Below, piece by piece: positions 8,693 to 16,956 of a DNA stretch of 64,000 bases. Each line of letters opens with the position of its first letter. Position 1 is the stretch's first letter. The notes beneath the pieces were generated by a model, which saw only the letters and a list, made by a program, of their open reading frames with translations, searched no databases and was not told the DNA's origin. The stretch lies in assembly GCF_000688455.1 (NCBI RefSeq), contig NZ_JIAL01000001.1, positions 899,001-963,000 of the forward strand, read 5' to 3'. Origin of the DNA: Pseudacidobacterium ailaaui. GTDB taxonomy: Bacteria > Acidobacteriota > Terriglobia > Terriglobales > Acidobacteriaceae. The position numbers and the translations under genes were made by a program.

Positions 8693-9445
8693 ATGTTTCG
8701 ATCCGTCCGTTTTTTCCCTGCTCTGACTTTTGCATTGGTTTCCTTTGCAGTCTTTCCATCAAGCGCACAGCAGGCGCCGATCGTAGACCAGCAGCCGGCC
8801 ACGCAGCAGCCTGCTCCGCAGCAGCAAAGCCAGCAGGAACGGGCTGAAGTGCTCCGTCAGGCACAGGAGCGCGTCCGCGCACGCCGCCACCTGCGCGACC
8901 AGCAGACCATCCGGGACACCTACAGCCACAAATATGAAGCCTATTTCGGAGGCGGTTATCTGCGCTTCCGGCCCGGCAATCTCCTGCAGCACATCAATGA
9001 GGCTGCATGGAACGTAGGCGTCACAGATTACGCTTATGGCAAGATCGGGATCACGGCCGACTTCCGCGGCTATTATGGGACAGCTTACACCGGACGCAAT
9101 GCCTATGGCGTCTATGAGCCGAGCATCAGCCAGTACACGTTTATGGCCGGCCCCACGGTCCGCTTTTTTGAAGGCGTCCACTGGGGTTGGACGGCACATG
9201 TCCTTGCCGGTGTAGGCCATGGCAACTTCGGCACCGGAACCGGAGGACTGCCCCCTACACTGATTAATCTTTACCCCGACGGCAACTCTTTCAATCTGGC
9301 CGCCGGCGCTTCTGTAGATTACAACCTCAGCCCTGCCCTTGCCCTGCGCCTCACCCCCAGCTATCTGATGACCCGTTACGGCAGCTCTACCCAGAACAAT
9401 CTGGGCTGGCAGGGAAGCGTGGTCTACCGCTGGGGCCGGCAGTAA
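8693..9445 (+). CDS. Probable outer-membrane beta-barrel protein
   Basis: The ATG at 8693 gives 250 residues; GGAGG lies 12 bases upstream, and a TTG at 8684 is the alternative start. A signal peptide (FFPALTFALVSFAVFPSSAQQ) precedes a Gln-rich and then Arg-rich stretch (RQAQERVRARRHLRDQQT). A region of alternating hydrophobic strands rich in Tyr, Gly and Phe follows (for example AYFGGGYLRF, MAGPTVRFF, GWTAHVLAGVGHG), ending GWQGSVVYRWGRQ. The aromatic strand pattern and short turns are those of a small eight-strand outer-membrane barrel such as the OmpA/OmpW-like group. No specific family is recognised. Confidence 0.7.
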   Translation: MFRSVRFFPALTFALVSFAVFPSSAQQAPIVDQQPATQQPAPQQQSQQERAEVLRQAQERVRARRHLRDQQTIRDTYSHKYEAYFGGGYLRFRPGNLLQHINEAAWNVGVTDYAYGKIGITADFRGYYGTAYTGRNAYGVYEPSISQYTFMAGPTVRFFEGVHWGWTAHVLAGVGHGNFGTGTGGLPPTLINLYPDGNSFNLAAGASVDYNLSPALALRLTPSYLMTRYGSSTQNNLGWQGSVVYRWGRQ

Positions 9446-9578
9446 ACCGATACATTGTCAGACAAAGAAGCGCATGCAATTCACAAGCAGGCCCTTTAGC
9501 AATTCGCCTGGCGGGCATAGACTGTGGACACCGGGGCTGGAAGCCTGAGCGAATCAGCCAAATAACGGGAACCTGGCA

Positions 9579-10091
9579 ATGTACCTGTTTAGCATGCGCG
9601 CTTTCCATGCAGAGCTCGACGCTCAAAGGCGTGCTCGCGGCCTGAGTTGGACACAACTCGCGGCGGAAATTAATCGGCCATTTGAATCCACACCATCAAT
9701 TCCAATCAACCCGGCCACGCTGCGAGACATGCTAAAAAAGCGGTCCGTCACGAGCGCAGTGGTACTACAGGTCCTTCGGTGGCTGGGCCGCACACCGGAG
9801 AGTTTTCTTTCCGGCCCTGTGCGCACTGCCGGGCTCGATGAACAACTGCCTGAGGCGGGGCAAGATAGAATCCTTCGTCTGGATACGCGCGCAATCTATG
9901 ATGCTCTTCAGCAGGAACGCCTCAGACGGGGCCTCACCTGGGAACAGATTGCAAATGAGCTGCCTGGCTTTACCCCGAGTATGCTCACCAACCTGGCAAG
10001 TGGACCGCTGATCGGATTTCCTAGAGTCATGACCCTGACGCAGTGGCTTGGCCGCCCGTTGGCCGCTTTCGTGAGGGCCAGGTCCCGATAA
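9579..10091 (+). CDS. Tandem helix-turn-helix (XRE-like) protein, unknown role
   Basis: This 170-residue protein consists of two similar copies of an XRE-like DNA-binding fold. Copy one has LDAQRRARGLSWTQLAAEIN (about 11-30) and copy two LQQERLRRGLTWEQIANELP (about 110-129). Each is followed by a Pro/Ser-rich recognition-helix region and a VLRWLGR or LTQWLGR helix. The copies share the RGLxWxQxAxE core, so an internal duplication is clear. A monomer with two recognition helices could bind an asymmetric site, which is inference. A second start, ATG at 9594, fits the repeat boundary equally well. The gene is isolated, with 130 bases before it and 246 after. I do not recognise a named family. 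Confidence 0.65.
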   Translation: MYLFSMRAFHAELDAQRRARGLSWTQLAAEINRPFESTPSIPINPATLRDMLKKRSVTSAVVLQVLRWLGRTPESFLSGPVRTAGLDEQLPEAGQDRILRLDTRAIYDALQQERLRRGLTWEQIANELPGFTPSMLTNLASGPLIGFPRVMTLTQWLGRPLAAFVRARSR

Positions 10092-10337
10092 TGCACTTGC
10101 TCCTGAGATTCTCCGGGACCCGGACTTGAAACAGACTCCCATCTTACAGTCTGCTCCCGGGCTGAACCTTAAAGCGCGCTTCCTCGTCAATTCGCCCACG
10201 AAACTCAGTTCGATCCCCCCAGCGACGGCCCGAGTTAAGGCCTTGGCTTGCCGCGGCCAAAAGGGCTGGGCATACGTTCGTGGAGGCCCATCCTCGTCTG
10301 GATTCGCATGCCCAAGAATGACACGCCCTTGGTCCTC

Positions 10338-11762
10338 TCAATCGCCGTCCCGTTTTTTTGCGGCTTGCAGCGGAGGGCGGGGTTCCGTCATGCGCACCGG
10401 GTCAAGGATCTCCGCAATCTCCTCCTCGCTGAGCAGTTTCTTCGCGCGCGCAAGTTCAATAATCGACTTCCCCGTAGCGATGGATTCCTTCACAATCTCT
10501 GCCGCCTTCGCATATCCGATGTAAGGATTGAGCGCTGTTGCCAGCGAGACCGTACTCTGCGCATAGAAGTTGCAGCGGTCCACATTCGCTGTAATTCCGG
10601 CCACACATCGCTCATTGAACTGGCGCAGCATGTTCGCCAGGATCGTCGTGCTTTGCAGAACGTTGTAGGCCATCGTCGGCATCATCACGTTCAGCTCAAG
10701 CTGTCCGGCCTGGACGGCATAGGCAACGGCCGTATCGTTACCGATGACCTGAAAGCTGACCATCGCAGCCAGTTCCGGCATGACGGGGTTGATCTTGCCT
10801 GGCATTATGGAGGAGCCCGGCTGCAGACCGGGCAGATGGATTTCGTTCAATCCTGTATTTGGCCCCGAAGACATCAGCCGCAAATCATTTGCGATGCGGA
10901 TGACCTCCAATGCAATGCTGCGCAGCGCAGCACTTACCTCTCCCATGCAGGCATTGGACTGCATCGCCCAGCGCATGTCCGCAGCAGGGACCAGCCGCTG
11001 CCCGGAGATGCGCGAGAGGTTTGCAACAGCCTTGGTCCGATACTCCGGGTGCGTATTCACGCCGGTGCCGACGGCGCTGCCGCCCAGGCCGAGCTCGCGC
11101 AATCCATCCGCGGCGCGGGCAAGGGTCCCTCGGCCTTTCGCGATGGCAACTGCATATGCCGCAAACTCCTGTCCCAGACGGATGGGCACTGCATCCTGCA
11201 TATGCGTGCGGCCCGACTTCATCACGCCATCAAATTCCCTGCCCTTGGCTGCAAAGGATGCCGCCAGCTGATCAAGCACTGGATACAGCGTTTCCAGATT
11301 CAAAAGCGTTGCCAGCCGCATTCCGGTGGGAAAGACATCATTGGTGGATTGGCCATAGTTCACATGGTCATTGGGATGTACCCATGCATATTCCCCGAGT
11401 CTGCCGCCCAGCAGTTCATTGGCGCGGTTGGCGATGACCTCATTCACGTTCATATGGAAGCTGACGCCTGCGCCTGCCTGAAAAACATCGACAACGAATT
11501 GATCGTTCCACTTGCCGTCGATGACTTCCTGCGCCGCCTGAATCACAGCGTCGGCGCGCTTTGCATCCAAAAGGCCCAGCTCTTGATTGGCTTCAGCAGT
11601 GGCCCGCTTGATCATGCCAAAGGCACGGATGAGCAGCGGATGCGCCCGCATTCCGGAGATGGGGTAGTTCTCAACCGCACGCGCCGTCTGCGCACCATAG
11701 TAGGCGCGCCGAGGGACCGTGACCCATCCAAGAGAATCTTTTTCCTGGCGTGTTTCCAGCAT
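10338..11762 (-). CDS. aspA: Aspartate ammonia-lyase (aspartase)
   Basis: This 474-residue member of the aspartase/fumarase II superfamily is full length. The catalytic loop reads GSSIMPGKINPVMPE. The 'NPVMPE' ending points to aspartase; class II fumarase usually has 'NPTQ' there. Other family segments are STNDVFPTG, KSGRTHMQDAVP and GSAVGTGVNTHPEY. It would deaminate aspartate reversibly to fumarate and ammonia in the cytoplasm. It sits 29 bases downstream of the class I fumarase gene on the same strand, so the pair likely forms an operon converting aspartate to malate. The aminotransferase gene is divergent from them. Confidence 0.93.
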   Translation of the reverse strand: MLETRQEKDSLGWVTVPRRAYYGAQTARAVENYPISGMRAHPLLIRAFGMIKRATAEANQELGLLDAKRADAVIQAAQEVIDGKWNDQFVVDVFQAGAGVSFHMNVNEVIANRANELLGGRLGEYAWVHPNDHVNYGQSTNDVFPTGMRLATLLNLETLYPVLDQLAASFAAKGREFDGVMKSGRTHMQDAVPIRLGQEFAAYAVAIAKGRGTLARAADGLRELGLGGSAVGTGVNTHPEYRTKAVANLSRISGQRLVPAADMRWAMQSNACMGEVSAALRSIALEVIRIANDLRLMSSGPNTGLNEIHLPGLQPGSSIMPGKINPVMPELAAMVSFQVIGNDTAVAYAVQAGQLELNVMMPTMAYNVLQSTTILANMLRQFNERCVAGITANVDRCNFYAQSTVSLATALNPYIGYAKAAEIVKESIATGKSIIELARAKKLLSEEEIAEILDPVRMTEPRPPLQAAKKRDGD

Positions 11763-11791
11763 CGCAGATCATTAGATGCCCGCAGACAGGT

Positions 11792-13315
11792 TCACGCAAG
11801 AATCGGCACGCCGGCAAGCTGCGATTGGATCTTTGCTCGCCATTGCTTCGGTCCGGTTTCGTGGACCGATGTGCCTCTGGAGTCCACCGCGACGGTCACC
11901 GGCATGTCTTTGACCTCGAACTCATAGATCGCCTCCATGCCGAGGTCCTCAAAAGCCAACACACGCGATGCCTGAATGGCCTTCGATACAAGATAGGCCG
12001 CTCCGCCCACCGCCATCAGGTAGACAGCGCGATGGTCCCGGATGGCCTCCACAGCAGCCGGACCGCGTTCGGCCTTGCCGACCATACCGAGAAGTCCGGT
12101 CTGCTCCAGCATCTGACGCGTGAACTTGTCCATACGCGTGGCCGTCGTAGGACCGGCCGGCCCCACGACCTCGTCCCGTACCGGGTCTACTGGTCCAACG
12201 TAATAGATGAAGCGGTTGGTAAAATCTACGGGAAGCTTTTCGCCGCGGTTGAGCATGTCCGTCATCCGCTTGTGCGCCGCATCACGCCCGGTCAGCAGTT
12301 TTCCGTTCAGCAACAGGACTTCGCCCGGCTTCCAGGAAGCCACCTCTTCTCGCGTGACCGTATCGAGATTCACCCGCCGCGCGGAAGAAGCATCGTAGGT
12401 GAGCTTGGGCCAGTCCTCAAGCGAAGGCGGCTTGAGGGCCACCGGTCCTGATCCGTCCAGCACAAAGTGCGCATGGCGTGTGGCCGCGCAGTTGGGAATC
12501 ATGGCCACGGGCAGGTTCGCAGCGTGTGTGGGATAGTCCCGGATCTTTACATCGAGCACGGTCGTCAGCCCGCCCAGGCCCTGCGCACCAATGCCCAGTT
12601 CGTTCACTTTCTGGTAAAGCTCCAGGCGCAACTCTTCGATGCGGTTCCTGGGCCCGCGGGCCATCAGGTCCTGAATATCAATCGGGTCCATCAGCGATTC
12701 CTTGGCCAGGACCATCGCTTTCTCTGCCGTACCGCCGATGCCGATGCCAAGAATTCCCGGCGGACACCATCCAGCGCCCATCGTCGGTACTGTTTTCAGC
12801 ACCCAGTCCACAATCGAATCCGACGGGTTGAGCATGACGAACTTCGATTTCGCCTCTGACCCGCCGCCCTTGGCCGCGACAATCACCTCCACCTGGCCAC
12901 CCTTCACCATTTCAATATTGACGACGGCAGGCGTGTTGTCGCGCGTGTTTTTCCTCGCTCCGGCGGGGTCTGCAAGAATCGAGGCACGCAGAACATTGTC
13001 TGGATGCAGATAGGCGCGGCGTACGCCTTCGTCTACCATCTCCTGAATGGTCAAGGTGGCGTCCCAGCGCACGTCCATGCCGATCTTCAGAAAGACGGTG
13101 ACGATGCCAGTGTCCTGGCAGATAGGCCGATGCCCCTCGGCGCACATGCGCGAATTGATGAGGATCTGCGCCATCGCGTCCTTGGCCGCAGGCGACTGCT
13201 CGCGCTCATAGGCCTGCGCCAGGTTTTTGATGTAATCCACCGGATGGTAATAGCTGATGTACTGCAGCGCATCTGCTACGCTCTGGATCAGGTCTTCCTG
13301 CTTGATGGTTGCCAT
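11792..13315 (-). CDS. fumA: Fumarate hydratase, class I (4Fe-4S type)
   Basis: The ATG at 13315 gives 507 residues, the normal class I length; readings starting further upstream look non-coding. Cluster-ligand cysteines are visible in RPICQDTGIV, GAGWCPPGILG and IPNCAATRHAHF. The C-terminal beta domain contains VNLDTV, LLLNGKLLTGRDAAHKRM, YYVGPVDPV and the GPTTATRMD signature. The enzyme hydrates fumarate to L-malate and is oxygen-sensitive in known members. It is the first gene of a probable fumA-aspA operon and shares a 128-base divergent promoter region with an aspartate-aminotransferase-like gene. All three enzymes act around aspartate, fumarate, malate and oxaloacetate. Confidence 0.94.
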   Translation of the reverse strand: MATIKQEDLIQSVADALQYISYYHPVDYIKNLAQAYEREQSPAAKDAMAQILINSRMCAEGHRPICQDTGIVTVFLKIGMDVRWDATLTIQEMVDEGVRRAYLHPDNVLRASILADPAGARKNTRDNTPAVVNIEMVKGGQVEVIVAAKGGGSEAKSKFVMLNPSDSIVDWVLKTVPTMGAGWCPPGILGIGIGGTAEKAMVLAKESLMDPIDIQDLMARGPRNRIEELRLELYQKVNELGIGAQGLGGLTTVLDVKIRDYPTHAANLPVAMIPNCAATRHAHFVLDGSGPVALKPPSLEDWPKLTYDASSARRVNLDTVTREEVASWKPGEVLLLNGKLLTGRDAAHKRMTDMLNRGEKLPVDFTNRFIYYVGPVDPVRDEVVGPAGPTTATRMDKFTRQMLEQTGLLGMVGKAERGPAAVEAIRDHRAVYLMAVGGAAYLVSKAIQASRVLAFEDLGMEAIYEFEVKDMPVTVAVDSRGTSVHETGPKQWRAKIQSQLAGVPILA

Positions 13316-13443
13316 AGAGAGTGCCCACTTGTTCTGACTCTTCAGTGTAACAATTTCAACCTTCTCTTCCGCACGCTGTCTCACCAGGCGCAACGCCAGA
13401 AAATTCCTCCCCTGCATCTTCTAAAATCTGAAAAAATAGAAAC

Positions 13444-14643
13444 ATGAGCACAGCCACAGGCACCCAGGCAAAGGTCTTTGCTGACCGTATTGGACGCATC
13501 GAGGTTTCGGCCACCATGGCCGTAACTGCGGAAGCCGCCAAGCTGCGCGCACAGGGCGCGAAGCTGGTGGACTTCGGAGCAGGCGAGCCGCACTTCGCCA
13601 CCCCGCGCCACATCAAGGACGCGGCCATCGAAGCCATCAACCAGAACTTCACCCGCTACACGATGGTTTCCGGCATTCCTGAAGTGCGCAAGGCCATTGT
13701 GGCCCGCCACGCCTGCGACTTCGGCTCCAACTACTCGCCTGATGAGGCCGTCTTTACCACCGGCGGAAAGCTCGCCATCTTCAATGCCATTCAGGTACTG
13801 GTGGACCATGGCGACGAGGTCATCCTGCCCGTCCCCTTCTGGGTCTCTTATAAAGACATCATCCAGTATGCAGGCGGCAAGGTGGTCTATCTTGAAACCG
13901 ACGAGGCGGAAAACTTCCGTGTGACGGCCGAAGCCGTGGAAAAGCTGATTACGCCGCGCACGAAGGCCATCATCCTGAACTCACCCTCGAACCCGGCCGG
14001 CTCAGTCATCGCCCCGGCAGACCTCGAACGTATCGTGAAGCTGGCGCATGAGCGAGGTATTTATCTGCTACTCGACGAGTGTTACGTTTATCTGCAATAT
14101 ACCGGGGCCCTGGTCAGCGGGGGTTCTTTCACCGACGCGAAAGAGCACGTCCTCATCCTCGGATCACTCTCGAAGACCTACGCCATGACCGGATGGCGCG
14201 CCGGATATGCGCTCGGCCCGAAGCCCATCATTGCGGCCATGAGCAAGCTGCAGAGTCAGTCCACCTCATCCACTGCGCACTTTGTGCAGAAGGCCACAAT
14301 CGCCGCGCTGAACAGCTCGCAGGAATGCGTCGTCGAGATGCGCGCCGATTACCTCAAGCTGCGCGACCAAATCCTCGCCCGTCTGGCCGAGATTCCCGGC
14401 ATCACCTGCACAAAACCAGAGGGCGCATTCTACGTATATCCGAATGTGTCAGCCTATCTGGGCAAGCCCGGAGCCAAGAATGCTCTGGAACTTGCCAACC
14501 GCCTCCTCCACGAGGCCCACGTCGTCACCGTTCCCGGCGAAGCCTTCGGCACGACGCAGCACATCCGTCTCTCTTACGCGGTGTCGCATGATGACATCGA
14601 AGAAGGACTCAAGCGGGTGAAAGAGTTCTTCGCAAAGCTGTAG
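13444..14643 (+). CDS. Class I PLP aminotransferase, probably aspartate aminotransferase
   Basis: This is a 399-residue fold-type I aminotransferase. Visible landmarks are the N-terminal GAGEPHFATP, the NSPSNPAG substrate-binding segment, DECYVYLQY with the PLP-pyridine Asp, and SLSKTYAMTGWRAGY with the Schiff-base lysine. An Arg near the C-terminus (HIRLSYAVSHDDI) would bind the substrate alpha-carboxylate. It resembles the Ib group of aspartate aminotransferases. It is divergent from fumA-aspA, which supports a role in aspartate/oxaloacetate exchange; substrate specificity is inferred. TAAAAT about 20 bases before the start could be a -10 box. Confidence 0.88.
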   Translation: MSTATGTQAKVFADRIGRIEVSATMAVTAEAAKLRAQGAKLVDFGAGEPHFATPRHIKDAAIEAINQNFTRYTMVSGIPEVRKAIVARHACDFGSNYSPDEAVFTTGGKLAIFNAIQVLVDHGDEVILPVPFWVSYKDIIQYAGGKVVYLETDEAENFRVTAEAVEKLITPRTKAIILNSPSNPAGSVIAPADLERIVKLAHERGIYLLLDECYVYLQYTGALVSGGSFTDAKEHVLILGSLSKTYAMTGWRAGYALGPKPIIAAMSKLQSQSTSSTAHFVQKATIAALNSSQECVVEMRADYLKLRDQILARLAEIPGITCTKPEGAFYVYPNVSAYLGKPGAKNALELANRLLHEAHVVTVPGEAFGTTQHIRLSYAVSHDDIEEGLKRVKEFFAKL

Positions 14644-14650
14644 AAATCCT

Positions 14651-14681
14651 GTGCGGCCCGTATCGGCAAAGCGGGCCGCGC
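14651..14681. terminator. Hairpin between convergent genes, possible terminator without T-tract
   Basis: GCGGCCCG (14653-14660) pairs perfectly with CGGGCCGC (14672-14679) across an 11-base loop, and one wobble plus one more pair extend it outward. It lies just after the aminotransferase stop and before the convergent isomerase stop. No T-run follows on either strand, so termination is uncertain. Confidence 0.45.
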
Positions 14682-14703
14682 ATGCCTGCCGGCAATCTCT
14701 TCC

Positions 14704-15546
14704 TCAAACATCACAGATGGTCATGGCCTGACGAAGAGAACGAAACGGGTCACCACGCGGCACAAATTCATGTGCCACATATCCGCTGAAATTGGATTCC
14801 ACAATGGCCTGCATCACTGCTGGGTATTGGATTTCCTGGGTTGCATCGATCTCATGCCGCCCTGGAACGCCACCAGTATGGAAGTGACCAATCACATCTT
14901 TGTTCTCACGGATGGTGGCAATCAGGTCACCTTCCATGATCTGCATGTGGTAAATATCATAGAGCAGTTTTACGCGCGGCGAATTTACCTCTCGCACCAC
15001 CCGTGCTCCCCACGCCGTATGGTCTGCCATGTAGTCCGGATGGTCGCGCTTGCTGTTCAGCAGCTCCAAACAGATGGTCACGCCCTGGTCTTCGGCAATC
15101 TTTTTCACCCGGTTCAGGCCCAGGATGGTGTTGCGGGCACCCTCGTCGTCGGACATTCCACGACGGTTGCCGGAAAAGGTAATTACGTTTGGCACCCCTG
15201 CCTTGGCTGCCAGCGGAATGTTCCTGCGGAAAGCGGCCTCGATCGCAGCATGGTTTTCCATGCGGTTCATGGCATCGGGAATTGTTCCTCCACCGGCATA
15301 GCCCATCGTGCAGACCAATCCGTAGCGGCGGGGAATGTCCCAGTCCTTGATCTCCAACAGATCAATTCCTTTCAGTCCGATCTGTGCTGCAAAGGTACAA
15401 AGACGGTCTAAAGGAACCTGCTGAAAGCACCACCGCGAGACCGATTGCTGGATGCGGCCTCTTGCCGGAGGCAGCGGCACGGAGGGCAACTGCACGGCTG
15501 CTGCGGCCGCCAGTCCTGACTGGAGAAACGCACGACGAGTGCTCAT
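14704..15546 (-). CDS. Tat-exported hydroxypyruvate-isomerase-like TIM-barrel protein
   Basis: The ATG at 15546 follows GGAGAGG and gives 280 residues. The N-terminus STRRAFLQSGLAAAAAVQL is a twin-arginine signal. The body matches the xylose-isomerase-like barrel, most closely hydroxypyruvate isomerase: VTICLELLNSK with the first metal Glu, LLYDIYHMQIMEGD, GHFHTGGVPGRHE and GYVAHEFVP supply the expected metal and substrate residues. Known hydroxypyruvate isomerases are cytoplasmic and interconvert hydroxypyruvate and tartronate semialdehyde; the Tat signal points to the periplasm here, so the substrate may differ. It converges on the aminotransferase gene and is divergent from the next gene. 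Confidence 0.82.
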   Translation of the reverse strand: MSTRRAFLQSGLAAAAAVQLPSVPLPPARGRIQQSVSRWCFQQVPLDRLCTFAAQIGLKGIDLLEIKDWDIPRRYGLVCTMGYAGGGTIPDAMNRMENHAAIEAAFRRNIPLAAKAGVPNVITFSGNRRGMSDDEGARNTILGLNRVKKIAEDQGVTICLELLNSKRDHPDYMADHTAWGARVVREVNSPRVKLLYDIYHMQIMEGDLIATIRENKDVIGHFHTGGVPGRHEIDATQEIQYPAVMQAIVESNFSGYVAHEFVPRGDPFRSLRQAMTICDV

Positions 15547-15722
15547 GCCTCTCCAGTATTTCTCAAAAGCGGCTTCTCCGGTAAAAGCAGAAGATGACCC
15601 CACGAACTCAGGAGAGGTCCCTCGGCAGCCTTGGGTCCGGTTTTCTGCGTAAATTGCTATTCTGGATAAGTAAGGCCCTGGGCTTCGGACCTTGGGTGCT
15701 GAAACCAGACCATGAAGACGCG

Positions 15723-15741
15723 ATGAGGGTGAGGCCCTCAT
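15723..15741. promoter_or_regulatory. Inverted repeat upstream of the winged-helix gene
   Basis: ATGAGGG and CCCTCAT flank TGAGG, giving a perfect 7-bp stem 25 bases before the TTG start at 15766. CGATG/CATCG (15721-15725 and 15745-15749) can extend it. The same ATGAGGG/CCCTCAT arms recur at the start of the GH57 gene (1808-1822). Confidence 0.35.
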
Positions 15742-15765
15742 TCACATCGAACTAAGGGACCCTCT

Positions 15766-16956
15766 TTGACAATCGAACAGCTACAGGCAGCGCGCGCTGA
15801 AAAATGGCGCCAGAAATCCAACCCCGTCCTCTCGCTGGAAGACGCAGCGCAGTGGACCCATGCCAATGGGATGTGCTTTTTCCTCCCGCGCAGGAACCAG
15901 TTCCCGGCGCCCCTTCCATCCTTCGTGGAGGCAGTCACCGGAAGCAGCAATCCTACGCCTTCCCCGGCGGCAATTCAGGACGCATTCTCGTTGGCCATTC
16001 GTCTCTTCGCCGCAAAGGCGGCTGCTCCTCTGAACCTGCTAGGCACAGTCTCAGAACGCCCCGACTTCATCGCTTCCCCAGAGGCACTTCCCCACATTTT
16101 TTCCCTTCGCGGAGACCATTCCTCCCGACGGGGGCCGGAAACGAAAGGGTCGCAGCTTGCAGCCGACATCTGGAAGCAGCTTCGTCAGGGAGGCGCGCTG
16201 ACCGCACCGGAGCTCCAGGAAAAGCTGGGCAGAGGTGTGAGTGAGTCGGCCGTGCTGCGCGCCCTCACGGAGCTTTGGAGCTCCCTGTATGTGTTGCCCA
16301 TCTATACGGAAGGGCAGCCCGCAGCATGGGCGCTCTTTGATTCCCAGTTCCCGGATGAGGTCCAGAGCGGCAGCAGGCTTGCACAATCAACGGCGCTGTC
16401 TGCATTAATTTCCCTTTACCTTGATTCCGTCATCGCTGCGTCGCCTGAAGAAGTTGAGGTGATTCTCTCCCCGCTTTCTTCCCGTTCCCGCATCCGGGAA
16501 GTGGCCCGCGGCCTGCTTGCCATGCGCCAGCTCAGTGTAATGTCTGTGGGACAGCAGACCCTGCTCTGTATTACCGGAGGCCTGCCGGAATTTCCCCCGT
16601 GCAAGAGGCCCCTGCGCCTGCGGCCGAAGGACCCATCGCGCAGGCCCCTCAACCACTTCGCAAACCCCAGATGGCCCGGCCGCCGCAGAAAAGGCCCCTT
16701 TCCGGCCGCACCTCAGGCGGCTGGAAGCGGCAGGGTCTATCGCCGCGGTCTGAACAAAGCCAAACGGAACGGAAGCGGAATCCACGCAGCGGACCTGGCC
16801 CTGCCAGAGGAAAATCGAACTGGAAACAGAAAAAGGCAGACCGCGTTCCCCCAGACAGTCAGAGGGCGGACAGAAAGTTCTCCTCCCGCAGACCAGAAAG
16901 AAAGGACAAACCCAGCCAGTGAGCCAGGACCATTGCCCACTTATTATCGCCATTGA
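15766..16956 (+). CDS. Winged-helix protein, possibly AlkZ/YcaQ-related, with apparent frameshift near 16594-16598
   Basis: The TTG start follows AAGGG and gives 396 residues as read. The first 275 residues look normal: a helical start (SLEDAAQWTHANGMCFFL) and a winged-helix segment (IWKQLRQGGALTAPELQEKL, then SESAVLRALTELWSSLYVLP). The layout is reminiscent of AlkZ/YcaQ-like proteins, but I am not sure. After the C5 run at 16594-16598 the frame turns into an Arg/Pro-rich tail that overlaps cmk by 38 bases. The -1 frame instead continues as a Gln/Pro/Arg/Lys tail ending at 16922, where TGA overlaps the cmk GTG by 4 bases. A one-base loss in the C-run, in the genome or in the assembly, is the simplest explanation. 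Confidence 0.55.
   Translation: MTIEQLQAARAEKWRQKSNPVLSLEDAAQWTHANGMCFFLPRRNQFPAPLPSFVEAVTGSSNPTPSPAAIQDAFSLAIRLFAAKAAAPLNLLGTVSERPDFIASPEALPHIFSLRGDHSSRRGPETKGSQLAADIWKQLRQGGALTAPELQEKLGRGVSESAVLRALTELWSSLYVLPIYTEGQPAAWALFDSQFPDEVQSGSRLAQSTALSALISLYLDSVIAASPEEVEVILSPLSSRSRIREVARGLLAMRQLSVMSVGQQTLLCITGGLPEFPPCKRPLRLRPKDPSRRPLNHFANPRWPGRRRKGPFPAAPQAAGSGRVYRRGLNKAKRNGSGIHAADLALPEENRTGNRKRQTAFPQTVRGRTESSPPADQKERTNPASEPGPLPTYYRH

Noticed and set aside
10100-10200. tRNA-like words (GGGAGCAGACTGTAAG on the minus strand)
   Set aside because: It recalls tRNA-Tyr, but the loop is 10 bases rather than 7 and no acceptor or D-arm can be folded around it.
10248-11927. 559-codon open frame antisense to aspA
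   Set aside because: The opposite strand has full-length aspartase with catalytic motifs; the antisense translation has no recognisable domain.
16590-16600. Programmed -1 ribosomal frameshift at TTTCCCCC
   Set aside because: The run does not fit the X XXY YYZ slippery pattern in the needed frame and no strong downstream structure was seen; a one-base indel is simpler.
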